From assembly GCA_028023455.1 (NCBI GenBank), contig JAQFVV010000050.1:1-64000 (forward strand): a stretch of 64,000 bases of DNA, in the 5' to 3' direction. The notes under the pieces are model-generated. The model saw nothing but the letters and a program-made list of their open reading frames with translations, had not been told where the DNA came from and did no database searches. The first letter of the stretch is position 1. Each line of letters starts with the position of its first letter. Made by a program: the position numbers and the translations under genes. Positions 33,616 through 46,994 of this stretch are shown here, one piece after another. Source of the DNA: Epiperipatus broadwayi (lineage: Eukaryota; Onychophora; Udeonychophora; Euonychophora; Peripatidae).

Positions 33616-35367
33616 TCAACCATTATCAATCCACTGCAGGATGAAGGTCTCTCCAAGTTTAATCCATCTTCTCCGATCTTTAGCTTCTCTTTTCCACCAC
33701 ACCCCTGCACATTTTCTTATTTCATCCATCCATCTCACATGTGGTCTCTTTCTGGGTCTTTTACAATCTCTTGGAATCCAGTTTAAAATTTCAATTGTCC
33801 ATCTATTATCATTTCTTCTAGCAATATGTCCAGCCCAACTCCATTTCAATCTTTTAATTTTTTCAATAAGGTCAGTAACACCTGTTTGTTGTCTTACCCA
33901 TACATTGCGTTTTCGATCTCTTCTTGTTACTCCCAACATACATCTCTCCATACTCCTTTGAATGGTCTGAAGTCTCTGTATTGCTCTTCTATTAAGTGTC
34001 CAAGTCTCAGATCCATAAGTAAGAACTGGTAAAACACATTTGTTAAAAACCATTCTTTTCAAACACATAGGCATATTTCCTTTTAGTATCAAGTTATTTC
34101 TACCAAAAGCACTCAAACCAAGTTTAATTCTATGATTAATTTCCTCCATTATGTTTCCATCTGTATTAATAATCTGACCTAGGTATTTGTAACTGTTAAC
34201 TTCTTCTAATTCTTCATAATCAATCTTTATTTTCATATTTTGAGCAAATCGATTAAACATTACTTTAGTCTTTTTAACATTTATCTTTAGTCCTACTTTT
34301 CTACTTTCATCTGCTAACTCCTGCAACATTTCCTGCAGCTCTGAAGCATTATTTGCAAAAACAACTACATCATCTGCAAAATCTAAATGACTTAAATACT
34401 CTCCATTTACTTTCATTCCTTTAGTTTCCCATTTTAATCCACAAAATACTTCTTGCAGCACTGCTGTAAAAAGTTTTGGAGATATGGAGTCACCTTGCCT
34501 TACACCTTTCTCAATGTTGATTTTTCCAGTATCATTATGTAATCTAATGGTTGCTGTTGCATTTTTATAAATATTCTTTAAAATATGACAATATCCTGGA
34601 TCTATACCTTGATGATCCAATGCTTTAATCACTGAAGAAATGTGTATAGAATCGAATGCCTTTTCATAATCTACAAATCCAAAACATAATGACAACTCAT
34701 ATTCATTTGTCCTTTCTATGACTTCTCTCAATACCTGGATATGATCTATTGTACTAAAACCACTTTTAAATCCAGATTGTTCTCTTGGTTGGTGGAAATC
34801 CAAAGTTCTCTGTAGACGAGTTGTAATTATCTTGGTAAATATTTTATATAAAACTGATAAAAGGCTGATAGGTCTGTAATTTCTAATATCTTCTTTATCA
34901 CCTTTTTTAAATATTAATATTATTACTGCATTCTTCCAATCTTCTGGTACATCTTTATCATTTAGACATTTGGTATATAACTTTGCTAAAATTGTTTCTA
35001 TTTCTTCACCTCCTTCTTTTAATATATCAATTATAACTCCATCATTTCCTGGAACCTTTCCTTTCTTCATACATTTAATTGCATGTCTCACTTCTTCATT
35101 TAAAATTCTGGGCAATTCGGAAGATGTAATAGATATAGGAGGTACTTGTTCTTTATTACTATATAATTCTTGATAAAAATCTTCTACCAATTTCATGATG
35201 TCATCTCTCTTTTTAGTAATAATTCCATCTTTTTTTCTTATTGCAGATATAAATTTCCTACCAATACCAAAATGTTGTTTAACATTCTTGAGACTTTTAT
35301 TTTCTTCTACAGCTTTCCTTGCTATTTCACAGTTATACTTTCTTATATCATTTTCAACTCTTTCCAT
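33616..35367 (-). pseudogene. RTE reverse transcriptase region (583 codons)
   Basis: The frame encodes the reverse transcriptase. It contains the PGNDGV block, IFKKGDKEDIRNYRPISL, REQSGFKSGFSTIDH, the catalytic FVDYEKAFDSI, GVRQGDSISP and LDFADDVVVFA. Then follow LKINVKKTKVMF, YLGQIINTDG, TYGSETWTLN and the terminal SWAGHIARRNDNRW segment, ending QWIDNG. Copying of element RNA at the nick made by the endonuclease is the family's role. It is out of frame with the preceding 82-codon stretch because of a one-base loss near 35366. That loss restores the frame used by the endonuclease. Confidence 0.88.
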
Positions 35368-35652
35368 ACCATTTTACAAAATTCGAGATATTCAATTCTT
35401 TTTAATATATCATTTTTGTATACCTTCATATTCCTTCTTTTCTTCATAAATTCTCTAGTCTCAGTAGAAATTTTATTAGTCAATTGCTGCTTTTTTCTAC
35501 CAGCTATCTTTGTTGCAGTTTTTAAAAGTGTATCAGTTATTTTCATATTAATTTCATTCAAATCTGAATCATGTTCAAAATCTCCTAACACTTGAAACCT
35601 ATTTGTAAGTTCTAATTTAAATTCATTAAAATGTTTCTGAAGATTAGGAATA
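35343..35652 (-). pseudogene. RTE linker region, out of frame
   Basis: The segment between endonuclease and reverse transcriptase (including GDFEHDSDLNEINMKITD and AGRKKQQLTNKISTETREF) is read in a frame shifted by one relative to both neighbours. An inserted C near 35673 and a missing A near 35366 bracket it, and the copy at 52435-55245 has neither change. The two indels compensate each other but leave about 300 bp out of frame. Confidence 0.8.
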
Positions 35653-36573
35653 TCAACTGTAAATATTGGTTTTTCTCAATAATTTTTGTCTCTCTAGTTT
35701 TACATTAACACGTAACTTACACCTTACTAATCGATGATCACTTCCTGTGTTAAATTTATTAAGAACATTACAATCTTGAAATATGTATTTCCTGTTAGTC
35801 AAAATATAATCCAATTCTGCTGTACCTTCATTTGGATGCTTCCATGTCCATTTCCTTTTAACATTTTTCTCAAAAAATGAATTCATAATATAAAGTTTTT
35901 CTTTTTCTGCAAACTGCACAAGTCTATGTCCTCTCTCATTTCTATTACCATAACCAAAATTACCTACAGCAATTTCATCTTTCATTTGTCTACCAATTCT
36001 AGCATTAAAGTCTCCCATAACAATTTTAAAATGTTGTTTACTCTGATCAAAAGGCTTTTGTACATCCATATAAAAATCTTCTACTACTTCATCACTATGA
36101 GAACTTGTTGGGGCATAAACCTGAATTATCTGCATTTGGTATCTGCTATTAAGTTGTATAACTAATCTTGCAACTCTGTCCGATACACCATCAATCTCCA
36201 CAATATTGTTCTTCCACTTTTTATTTATAATGAATCCTACTCCACTTGTATTTCCAATATATGTGCCTTTATAATAGAGTATATGTCCACTTTTTAAATC
36301 AATTGTTTCTTCACCTTTTCTTCTAACTTCACAAAGTCCAATAATGTCCCATTTAATATAAGACAATTCTTCTTCTAATTCTTGCAATCTTCCTTCACTT
36401 GAAAGTGATCTGCAGTTGTAAGTACCTAAATAAAAAGTCATCATCAAATGGCAGCCTGGGTCCACAATCAGGGGATTCTTAGCACCCTCCGCCTTCGGCC
36501 ACCAACCGCTGCCTTGGTTGGTGACTTTACAGCCTCCTGGGAATAAGGGCAATGCTTTATTTTTGTCTGTCAT
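35653..36573 (-). pseudogene. RTE endonuclease (exonuclease-endonuclease-phosphatase fold)
   Basis: From ATG at 36573 the frame has TYNCRSLSSEGRLQ, the catalytic-glutamate motif IGLCEVRRKGEE, GVGFIINKKW, VYAPTSSHSD, VMGDFNARIG and ELDYIL, then the SDHRLVR active-site motif. These are the signature blocks of apurinic-type LINE endonucleases that nick target DNA. Products of this kind are often mislabelled as craniofacial development protein 2 in animal genomes. The frame ends after RKTNIYS because of a one-base insertion. Confidence 0.88.
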
Positions 36574-36898
36574 AATTGTATATATGTATTGGAAAAATAT
36601 TTATCATTTACACAAACATTCATTCTGCCTTATCAGGCACTGAGAAGAAAGACCATGGTGTTTCTTGATCTTAAACTCAGAGGTAAAAAGCCAATAAACT
36701 CACCATGCTGGCTAATGTGTGTTGGTGAGCAGCCCATCCATGTTTGTATACTATATGAATAATCACATAGTAATAACAGCTGCAATGACAAGAACGTATG
36801 GAGTGGACATTAGGAATTTGCCCTGTTCAGTTCCTTTAAGGCCTCCAAGAGGAATCAAAGGGTCTCCTTTCAGTTAATAGCAAACTCCTTTCTGCAGC

Positions 36899-36899
<1 letters not shown>
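36574..36899 (-). promoter_or_regulatory. RTE 5' untranslated region
   Basis: This region is conserved with 55246-55498, including ccattgattcc-type blocks, gtccactccatacgttcttg and tggatgggctgctcaccaac. This copy has an extra stretch at about 36600-36665 compared with the other. An internal promoter is expected in such regions but no specific box is evident. Confidence 0.6.

Positions 36900-36900
<1 letters not shown>

Positions 36901-36981
<81 letters not shown>
36901..36981. repeat. (AT)n microsatellite
   Basis: About 40 uninterrupted AT dinucleotides directly beside the 5' end of the RTE element. It may have been the insertion site. Confidence 0.95.
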
Positions 36982-36984
<3 letters not shown>

Positions 36985-38755
36985 GAGAGTACCATATGTG
37001 CCTCACCTAAAACAATTTAATTCTTTATGAATTTACCTGTGCCTATATCAAATTAACAGATATAAATAACCTACACCTATCTTAAGCTTTTCATATATCA
37101 GCTATATACATAAACTCATTAAATATTAAAATAATAAATCTAAAAATGAATTATTTTAATATATTTATATGCATACATAAATAAATGTTTCCAACTAATA
37201 GTATTTTTTTATTAACCAAAACTTGACATTGACAAAGCCTTAAGTCAACATTGCATTTTATCAGTTGAAACAAAGAAAAATAAATGTTTGGAGTCTATTA
37301 CAAATTGTATATTTAAAACAACAGAGAGCGTGAGCATGATTATGTGATATGCTTTCAGAAATTAATCCAAGTATAAAAATGAACTAATATTGTTATAATA
37401 ATGGTCTTCTATTTAGTTATCGAAGCAATAACTCACGGTAAATTTAAATTTGTTCGAATTTAGAACACATTTAAAAAAAAGATTCACTATTTCAAAACTT
37501 TCTTTAAGTAATTGATTTACTTATGAATTTTATTATATGTTCTTTGTAAAAAAATAATTTGTAATATATTTTTTAATATTTATAAAGAACTAAAAAATAA
37601 TCATTTAAATTGACAAGGTTGTAAGAGAAAGCAACGCCTTCGAAAATGAGTTTTCAAAGTATATGTTTAAGAAGACAAAAATTTACTAAGATGTTCTCTG
37701 GCTAGACAATTTATGCCTAGGATTTCTGCTGATGTTGCAAATCTAAAGATGTAAATTTATTCCTACTTAATGCCTAAAATATAGTCATCATAATTTCCAC
37801 CAAAAAGGCTGCCTTAATAATGGAGTATTTTATTGAAGATTTTAAATATTTTACTACGCAAATATTTAAAAGAATGAATATTTGGATTGCCTCTTCGAAG
37901 GATGATCAAGGAACTTTATCTTTCAGCATTCATTATCATTTTATTTTGTCTAAGGAAGAATATAAAACCATTATTCTTTCTCATCTTGGAATACTTTGTT
38001 GTGTATTTTAATAACTCTTAAACTTTATTTCCTCTGTGAATAAATTGTATTTACGTGGAAATATTATTTCATTTATTAAATTGATCTTAACAGGATAAGT
38101 GGAGAACTGATAAGATGAACATTTTATTTTTATTTATTTAATAAAATCTAGGTGATGATATTTTTATATATGTTTTGATGAAAGCAATGATGGTTGACTA
38201 AGGTAAAAGCTTTAAAATCAGTTCAATTTGGAAGTAAGTTTATTATATTCCAAATTGAACATTACTTGACATTTATCATAATTTATTTTTAATCACTAAG
38301 ATAATTAAGATAGGAATATATTTTATTGTTATTCTGGTGTGAATGGATGATATCTTATACAAATATATAACATGCACAGAATCATTTTAATGACATAATA
38401 CGTAAATTTATGATGTGTGGGATTATTATTTATTGTACATGTGATTTTAAATTTATATATATGTAAATAATTACATTATAGTTTCTGAATGTTAAATAGC
38501 TTATTATTGTATTATATAAAAGAACAAATTATAGTTCTAAATTTTAATATTTTTTTATTATTTACGTGATAATATTTTTGTTTCTATTGCTGATTAAAAT
38601 GTGTTAAACTTAATTTTAAATTAAACAGGTCTCCTTTGTTTATTTTATTTAGTCGTTTTATAAAACCAACAATTATAAAACATACATACGTATAAATACT
38701 GAATCAACTTAGTGATTTAGCATTTATAAATAAGTTATATATAGCTTGTCATTAT
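36982..38755. other. AT-rich spacer
   Basis: No gene or repeat recognised. The 63-codon frame at 37820-38011 has no family resemblance and AT-driven composition. Confidence 0.4.
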
Positions 38756-38759
38756 TATG

Positions 38760-38970
38760 GAATATTTGTGGAAATGCCTGAAGAGAGTCAATTGCGATTT
38801 CTACTCTGAGCTTGAATTCTGAGAGTAACAAGGTTATTAATAGAGGGAGTGGATTGGATTATATTTTAAATCACATCATCCATGGCATTCTATAAGAAGA
38901 CTCAAAGTCCGAATATAGTTAGATGCGACTTCCTCGAGTCTTGCAAAGGATCGACCCATTATAATATATA
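38760..38970 (+). repeat. Dispersed repeat, copy 2
   Basis: The segment aaatcacatcatccatgg, tataagaagactcaaag, agatgcgacttcc matches 27728-27830 with substitutions. The family is not recognised. Confidence 0.55.
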
Positions 38971-41900
38971 TATTGTGCCCTTTTCTATAGGTCAGTAATA
39001 GTTTATAAGTCAATTATTAAAAAAATTTTAAATTTAGAATATATTCTTTTAATATGGTAATTGTATTAAGTCAATTATATCTTTAAAGTACAATTTGAGG
39101 CTGAAGTAAATACGTAGTATATAAAATCATTTAACGAATGGTTATGTAAAGCTTAAAATATTGTTTCATATGGTTGTAAAAGCTGTCCATATTAAATAAC
39201 ATAGCTATAAATAATTAAAAGTATATTGAATAAATTAGATTTTAATAGTTTAAAACTTATAGTTAATAAATGCTATGTTTAAATTTGTAATCATATTTAA
39301 ATAGTCAAAATTAATATAGTATATTTTTAAAATAAACTTTATGATGGTGAAAATTATATCTAGTTCTATATTTTCTAAATTGTTCTTCCAAATTTTTTAT
39401 AATTATTTTATATAATATAATAAGTATATCAATTTTATTAGTCTAGGCAGAGAAATAGATTGAAAATCGTCTGTCAAAGTTAGTAATCACGTGATCTTTA
39501 ATGTATACTATCACACACTGCTTGTTTGAATTAATAACAAAGTTTAAAATATTTTAAAAGTTATATTATAGAATTGGATAGAATTGTTGCCTATCATAAA
39601 AGTAAATAGTATTAAACATGAAGTTAACTATCATATGTAATGTTTAAGTAATGTAATAAAGACGAATACAGATATAATAAAAATTAAATATTTTATTTAA
39701 ATAAAAATAGATAAATTAAATAGATAAATGAAATAAGTTATTTAAGGTTATTTTAAAAGTTATTTTAAATGTTTAAATAGTTTTAATAAAATAATAATTT
39801 ATTTAAAAGTAATATTTTAAATAATGTTTTGGGTTTATTACGTCATCATTTTTATTTTCAAATATAAGTCTGCTATAAATTGAAAATATGTAAATTTGTT
39901 TTCAAGTTGGGGTAAGAATTGACCAATAAAAATAGGTATCCTTACAGATGAGAAATATCGTTGTAACTAAGTTAGAGTGGGAGATTAATAATGTATTGAA
40001 ACCGGAGAGAGGTAAATTATAACTATCAAAAGATAGTATTTTTTTAAATCTTTTATTTTAGTCAATTTTTTTTAGTACTTTCTTATAACTTTGTCTGCTA
40101 AAAACTAATTGATAATTTTAAAAATATATTTTTTGCAAAAGAGAGTATAAACTAAAAATATTTTAATAATTTCATTTAATATTATTTTCTAATTTTTAAA
40201 GTACTTACCAGTCGTATTTTATCTAAAAGTTTAACCTAAACTAAGCAATAAAAAATGGATATACTACAAAATAAAATGAATAGAAATTGTAATGCTGAAG
40301 AAATATTTGAATATTTATTGATACAGCTTTATTTATGCATAACCGGAGAATTTTTTTTGGTACATAAAAAAAAAAACCACAGCTCGGACATTATACGGAG
40401 TCTAAAAATGTATTGAAAACGTATTATGCATCAGTTTATTCAAGATTTATTTTTAAAAGGGTAATAAGATAATTATGTATTGCATGAATTATTTTATATA
40501 ATATGATATTCAAGTGAGTAAAATGTTATATCCTTTCTAAAGGTAACATTTTTTTAAAAAAGCGTTTTTTATATTAAAATATCCGAATTATTTAAAATGT
40601 ACTTGGAAAAGATTTGTTCAAAAGTATTTGAAGTTTTTATTTTAAAAGAGATTTATAAAAAAAAAAATACCAAATGAAAGTTTAAATGTATCAAGAAGGA
40701 AACAGAGATAAAAAGTCAACATATAGATGAATAAAAAAATGAATCCATGGAAATACAAATAGTACTTAAAAGTTTATCGAATATTTTTAAAGTTAAATGA
40801 GATGGATTGATGCATCGGATACACAGAGAATATTGGTAGAGAAGATTAAGAAGCTTCATGGGATTAATTAATATTATCGTTCTAAAAATTAAAACCAAGG
40901 ATTATTTTCTAAATTTTACTATATGGATTAATAATTATTTTTATTTTAAACTTTAACGCGCTTGGAGAACATTTTTAAACAAAAACTCTAGAGAAAATAA
41001 TAAGCATTTTGGACTTATCAGGAACTATTGTCAAGAAAATATGTAACTATAGTTTTGATTCTTTTATTTTGTTAACCTAGTTTAAATCTAAATTTTTATA
41101 TAAGATTAGGAAAAACATAAAAACATTAATTTGTTAATATTAAAATTTTATAATATAACAATCTAATAATTTAACCAAAAAATATTTTAATATAAAGTGT
41201 ATGGGTGTGAATTTTTATATCTGCAATGCTCAAGTGGACAAAGGAAGCCTACTGAACACGATGATTAGATAAAGGTTATTGGTAATAATAATAACTATTG
41301 ATAATTTTGTAATGTATATTTTTTTGTTTTCTTTAGATCATCCATAAATTGGAAGAATGAAGTATAAAAGTTTTTTTTTTTTTTTTACTTATATATACCG
41401 CATTTCATACAACATTTTAAAAAACATTATGAGATAGGATCGATTTGGAAATATGCATACAACAATTTTTTTTTTGATTTTTTTTATTAGTGATATAATC
41501 CAACATAACAAATAATTATGTGATTCTTTTTAAGTTTTTATGATATGGGATATTCAAATATTGTCTAAGTAGATTGTATATGATTAGACATATAGAATGA
41601 TGAAGTGGACAGACTTTTCTTATGGGATCGTAAGATTGTTTAACTATTAATGAATTTTATTTATTGTTTTGTAAATGCAGATAGCTATTTATCGATGTAA
41701 GATGTAGAAAAATCTTGAGAAATAATGTTGAGATAGTGGCTTGGAAGTACTATAGTTAGCAGGAAACCAAGATGATGTATATTTAAAATAGGATATGATA
41801 AGGAATGGGAATAATATTTAGTCTTTATGTGGTTATCAGCATAGTTAACATAGCCCTATGACTGATACACATTTTATTTGGACAGTGTTTATATTACTTT

Positions 41901-43804
41901 AAATATTTGATGTTCTAATAAATCTGAAGAAATAGCTTTAACATCGTCCCTGTATTAGAGGATATTAGGCAGATAAATGTCCTACCTCTTCGCACTGTGC
42001 CATGATTTTGAGATATGTTAAGAGTAATACTCTAGCTTTCTTCCTTAATCCTATGCATCTGTTTTCGCTATCTTTATTTCATGTAACTGCATCGTTTAGT
42101 AAGATATTTTAAAAGAAATGATAAATAATTTAGAACTAAGGTTGTGCTATCGTTTTTTGGATTAGTTTATTTGCTTATAAGGAGCAGAATATTATAACTT
42201 AAAATTGAAGATCCAAAGTATCCTAGGGAAAGAAAGAATCATAAAATATATTTTGAATTTTATTTCGGAAATGAAATATAAAATTTTTAAAATAAGGTAT
42301 CTAAACAAAGATATTTTTTAAAGTGATAATAATTTTAAATGCTTTAGTATTATTTTTTTTTTTTAAGAGAAAATAAGTATTGCATATTTTTTTTAAAATA
42401 CAATAGTACAAAGTAAATTATGTAAACAATATGCATAGTATATTTTTTGTTTATTGATTAACAGACATGTATTAATGATCAAACTTATATCATATTAAAG
42501 TAAGGCTTAAAGAAGAATATATTATGATTAGTAAACATTGTGTGATAAATACTAAAATCTAGTACTGAATTTTGGATAATAGTTTGTGTAACATCTTTGA
42601 CTTTGCAAGATGAATTTTTTTTAAATATTTTGAGAAATACATACTCAGTATAAAATTTTGTTTTCTATAGAATGTTTGTTCTAAATATGAATTTTTTTTT
42701 AAAAATAAGATAGTTTAATAATATTAAGGATAAAATACTGTTGCTAATAAAGTAGATAAATATACTTGTAATAAGTTAACCATGATGAGAAAACAAATAA
42801 TAACATTTTTTTAAATTTTGTCCTAAATCTAAATAAAGACATGATTGAAATATAAATTTTTTTTTTTTTGTAACTCCTAAATCAAAATGTAAAGTAAAAA
42901 AAAAAAAGGGTTAAGGATATCCACTGTAAATAATGTAAATAAATTGTTTAGTTATTTACTGTTAGTAATAAACTTTGTTAAATTTTGTTATTTAAAAAAT
43001 TTTGTGTCAGAGTTATTTATTGCTCCACATCGCTGCATGAAAACACGATATATGCATAATAACTGAAACAAATATATAATTTTACACAAAAGATAAATAA
43101 AGAATTATTTTAAGAATTTTCAATATTTTATTGGTATTCATTATAATTAAATAATCATAATCTTACATTATTTATTGGTCATAAATCAGTTATCACAATA
43201 TTATGTTAAATTATATGCTATCAGTTGCCACACATATTTTGTTTGTCAGATTATTAAAATGTTACCACGTATTTATTATATCATTACATGAAGAATATTA
43301 TTATTGTTATTTATTATTATTAGTTTAAGTGTAGTAGATTATGACATAAAATCCCTTCTCATATTTTACTACCGTATTTTTATTAACTTAGAATAAACTT
43401 TATGAACCTGAGATTATTTTATTGAGCTAGATTATTATTAAATAGAAGATTAAAATTTAATTATTAGTTTAATCTTTGTGAGTAGAAGTTATTAAAGTCG
43501 TAAGAATACTATGAGTTTGTTATTTGAAATAGTAATAAGGGGGATAGTGTTCTTATGCCATTGAGGTAGTATCCTGTAGGATATTGGCTCAATGTAACCT
43601 ATCTTGTCAACTGTATTTTCACTTCAAGTCTCATGAAAATATTAAATATTTATTTAATTTTATTTTTATAAACTGAACTTTATTCGTATTGTAAATTTGA
43701 GCTAGTGAAACAATTTAATTTTATTACGGAATATTTTAGTTATTAATTATTAACTGCGATAGAACCCGTTTTATTTTATACCATATATTATCCGGAAGTG
43801 AGGA
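38971..43804. other. Long very AT-rich spacer
   Basis: Almost 5 kb with no recognised gene, ribozyme core, tRNA-like box pair or dispersed repeat. Homopolymer A and T runs are frequent. A 36-base hairpin at 43559-43594 (CATTGAG/CTCAATG outside, TATCCT/AGGATA inside) is the only notable structure. Confidence 0.45.
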
Positions 43805-44075
43805 TGCATAATTATAAGGTCAGAATATATATATGTGTGTGTGTATGTGTATGTGTGGGAGATGATAATTTGGACAAAACAATGAGTGCTAGTTCAGCAC
43901 AAAATATGTATATTGGTGATTATTTATCTTTTCTATGTGTGTGTGGTTATGTGCATTAGTAGTATAAGATAGTGTCAATAGTTGAAAGGTGCTTGAAAGA
44001 CTGTGTTCAAACCCCCTATATTCACAATTAAGCTCCAGGTATATGAAGAATGCCTGTATTTCAAATCTTATAACA
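43805..44075 (+). mobile_element. Hammerhead repeat family B, single plus copy
   Basis: The copy runs from (TG)n-rich sequence through gggagatgataattt, the ribozyme region, gtgtgtggttatgtg, ggtgcttgaaagactg and tcaaaccccctatatt to gcctgtatttcaaatctta. Family B copies elsewhere share this order. Confidence 0.75.
43865..43938 (+). ncRNA. Family B hammerhead ribozyme, degraded
   Basis: CAATGAG replaces CTGATGAG and AAAA replaces GAAA. The stem II strands, the TATA cleavage region and the helix I strand TTGGTGATTATT remain. Inactive. Confidence 0.6.
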
Positions 44076-44540
44076 AGAAATTGTAAGAACTTACATGTTG
44101 CTGTGCTTTGATATTGCTTCAGATGTAATTTTAATGTGGAGATGAATTATATTTGTTTGTTGTTTTTTTTTAATTTTGTAATGACACATAACAGACTATA
44201 AAAGTGTGCAAAAAGGTAACAAGGCCATAATAGTGATGGTTTGTTGAAACTAAAAGGGTGGAAGCTCAGATCATATTTTTATTTAAAGCATACATAAGAG
44301 CAGGTTTAATTGCAGTACAAATGCATCAGCCTAATGCTTTATGAATAAGTGAAATCAAATTTATCATAAGAACAATTCATTAGATTTTTCTTATTTTGCT
44401 CATTCCTAAAACATTTTCTCAAGAATTAAAGATTCTGAATCATCTTAAATCAATAAACTACCACGATTTCAATTTCCATATTGCCATTATAGCAACATAT
44501 TTTTTTACCTTTGCTACTCCATTTATTGTAAAATTTAATA
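44076..44540. other. AT-rich spacer
   Basis: No feature recognised. Confidence 0.35.
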
Positions 44541-44594
44541 ATTAATCAATGTCAGATGATAAGTTTAACGCACCATCCCTATCCCATACAGTCG

Positions 44595-44655
44595 TATCCT
44601 AATTTCACAAACTAGTTTCAAGTTTATGGCTCTCATCAGTGTTTAAATCTGGGAA
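44595..44655 (-). ncRNA. Family A hammerhead ribozyme, core intact
   Basis: Minus strand: CTGATGA at 44639-44633, stem II GAG/CTT (with a G-T pair at its base), GAAA, ACTAGT, and T as H17, then TGTGAAATTAGG. Cleavage would fall between 44610 and 44609. Helix I has only three clear pairs next to the core (ACA with TGT), so stability is doubtful. Confidence 0.65.
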
Positions 44656-45282
44656 CTGTAAACCTGGACCTTTACGATCTAATGCATCTTACTTCCAGTT
44701 ATCACCATGTACTTTTATATTACACTACATGATGTCAGCCCAAATTGAAAAATATATAAATGTTTTTCATCTAAGCCAACTTGCTTATAGAGTCATGCAG
44801 TTCTGAATCTATATAAGTTTCTATATATTATAGTATTCTTTGTTTTTTAATAACTATAGACACCTCAATTTGATAAAAATAAATAAAATATAAGTTCTAA
44901 ACTAATCTGAAAATATTGGATAGGATTGCACATGATAAGAATTTATTAAACATTATCATCTGGCATCTATCATTACTCACCAAAGCTTAAAGTAAATCAT
45001 GTGATAGGTCATATAATCTTTTATTAATTTATAACATATCTTTAACACAGGATAGAAGTGCCTATAATTATTAAAAAAATAAGGACATTATAATATATAG
45101 AAACTGAATTGGATTCAGATACGCATGACTATACAAGCAAGTTGGCTTGGATTGAAAACATTTACATGTTTTCAGTTTGGCTCGATAGTTTGATAGTGCA
45201 ACATAAAGATAAATGATAGCAGCTAAAGAGAAGGTGGATCATATCCTAAAGGTCCAGTTGCACTGTTTCAAAATACAAAGCT

Positions 45283-45330
45283 CCTCACTGTTGAAAGCCA
45301 TTAGCTTAAAACTTATGGGAATTTTGGATA
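45283..45330 (+). ncRNA. Family A hammerhead ribozyme, degraded
   Basis: CTGTTGA and AAAACTTATG replace CTGATGA and GAAACTAGTC. The position within the copy and the AGCCATTAGCT stem II are recognisable. Inactive. Confidence 0.45.
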
Positions 45331-45440
45331 GGACAATAACACTGTCATGTGGCACCTATCATTACTTGATAAAAGATATGCCTCTTAGTATTCTTCTGAA
45401 TATGGTAAAGATTACTGCCTTAAATTCTTGTAACAGGTCA

Positions 45441-46965
45441 TAAACGAATAGGCACTACACAGAATTCTAATCAATACCTGGAGGGTTTCATAACAGACTA
45501 TACAAAAGTTGAAAATAGCAACTGCTTAGTCCTCCAAAAAGATATTAAGCCCCTATATATCTAGAATAGACTATATTTGTCATTAAATGTAGGCAGTGGA
45601 CAATAATAATAATACAATAATATAATCAAATGATTCATAACATGGGAGGTTAGCCATTGGAAACAACAGGGATGAATTTTAATTCAATATCTCATGTATA
45701 TGTCAGCTTTCCTTACCCTCTCCTGCATGATTTACTGCAGAGATAGGTCAGACTGACTTAATTTCAAACCCCTCATTTCCAGTAATTGCACTTATTATAA
45801 ACTTCCAACCACCATTTGATTATTTTACTACTGTATACAGAAAGAGAGCATTACAGAATAAGATTATAAAATCAATCTTTGTGTTACAATTTTAAAATAA
45901 TAGAATCATTACTGAAGAAATAAATAGTAATTGCCTTTTTTATTGTAAAAATAAAATAGAAAATCTCTTTTACATCATTAAAACTGAAACTCCCAGAAAA
46001 TAGTAACATTAGCTTGTTATTTTTTCCTTTTAAAAAATAGAAGCAACTAGTTTTAGAAACTCTGAAACAACTCATTAAAAACTAACTTGAAAGCTTGTAC
46101 ATTAAGAATTTTTTTAAAATCATTTATATGCATTTAAACAATTTACCCCCCCCCCCGGGGTAATTATGACTAAGGCATTTATCATCACAGTTTAAGTCTA
46201 TTAATAGATTTAAGGTTGAAATTAGTCAAAAGCACATGAGTTCAAATTTTGCAGTTACCACTGTGAAATGTTTATACTTATAAATTCCTTTATATTATTT
46301 TTATTAGAATTCTAAACTATCATTCTTTTATATTTTTAGCTCATTAATATACTTTGAAATTCAATAACTGTGCATTTTTTTAAATTTGACTTTATTCTTT
46401 AAAAGATATTGTTATAAAATGATGATATAACCAATTATATTATTTCTTACATATAATTAAATAAATAAAACTAAAATAAATTATACACCAAGAAATTAAG
46501 TAAAAAATTAAACAAATCCAGCTTTCTTATTACTGTTACAATGCTTATTTTATGAAAATTAATCAATATGACAGTTTCGGTTGACCAACAGCCTACTTCA
46601 GAACTATAACTGTATTCATATATTTATATTCTATCACAACCTTCCTCTCACCCAATAGATATATTAGAAACAGTTTTTTTCAAGTAAGCAATATAGCACA
46701 TTACAATTTAACTTCATATACACATTATTATTATATTTATTATTAAAAGGAGGTTGCCTTGACAACAGTTAGAAATTGTTGATATTGAGATTGTTTAAGT
46801 GTTAACAGGTTTTTACACTTATTATTTAAGTAATATTTTGGGCACAATTTGGCTTATTATTTGTATTGTTATAATTGACTATTTATTAGTCTACATTCAG
46901 AATAGGTTTTATTTACCTCTTTAAAGAGGTTTATTTAAACTTTTTTGTACCAATAATTTCAATCT
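45441..46965. other. AT-rich spacer
   Basis: A 12-base C run at about 46146 followed by gggg is the only notable element. No gene or repeat recognised. Confidence 0.35.
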
Positions 46966-46994
46966 CTGTGGTAAAGTTGCAATCTTTAATGTCT

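Larger units (their letters stand above)
33608..36899 (-). mobile_element. RTE-clade LINE, full length, frameshifted
   Basis: The element runs from a 5' end tggctgcagaaaggagtttg (36899) through a 5' untranslated region of about 325 bp, the endonuclease and reverse transcriptase frames and a short 3' end closing with a (TGA)n tail (33608-33622). The 5' boundary coincides exactly with that of the copy ending at 55498, which supports full length. Target-site repeats cannot be defined because both flanks are AT repeats. Confidence 0.85.
44560..45440. mobile_element. Family A diverged inverted pair
   Basis: A minus copy (44560-44900) and a plus copy (45060-45440) are arranged head to head. They share complementary blocks such as agtcatgcagttctgaatc against ggattcagatacgcatgact. 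Each has a family A ribozyme region near its outer part. The copies are more diverged than those at 1.6-2.8 kb and 13.7 kb. Confidence 0.65.

Noticed and set aside
33470-33961. Plus-strand open frames opposite the RTE reverse transcriptase
   Set aside because: They are antisense to a clear reverse transcriptase frame and have no motif of their own. The same holds for the plus frames over 52415-54834.
43559-43594. TGAGGTAGTA start of a hairpin, as in the let-7 microRNA
   Set aside because: Only the first ten bases match let-7. The hairpin is 36 bases with a two-base loop, far too small for a microRNA precursor, and the rest of the mature sequence differs.
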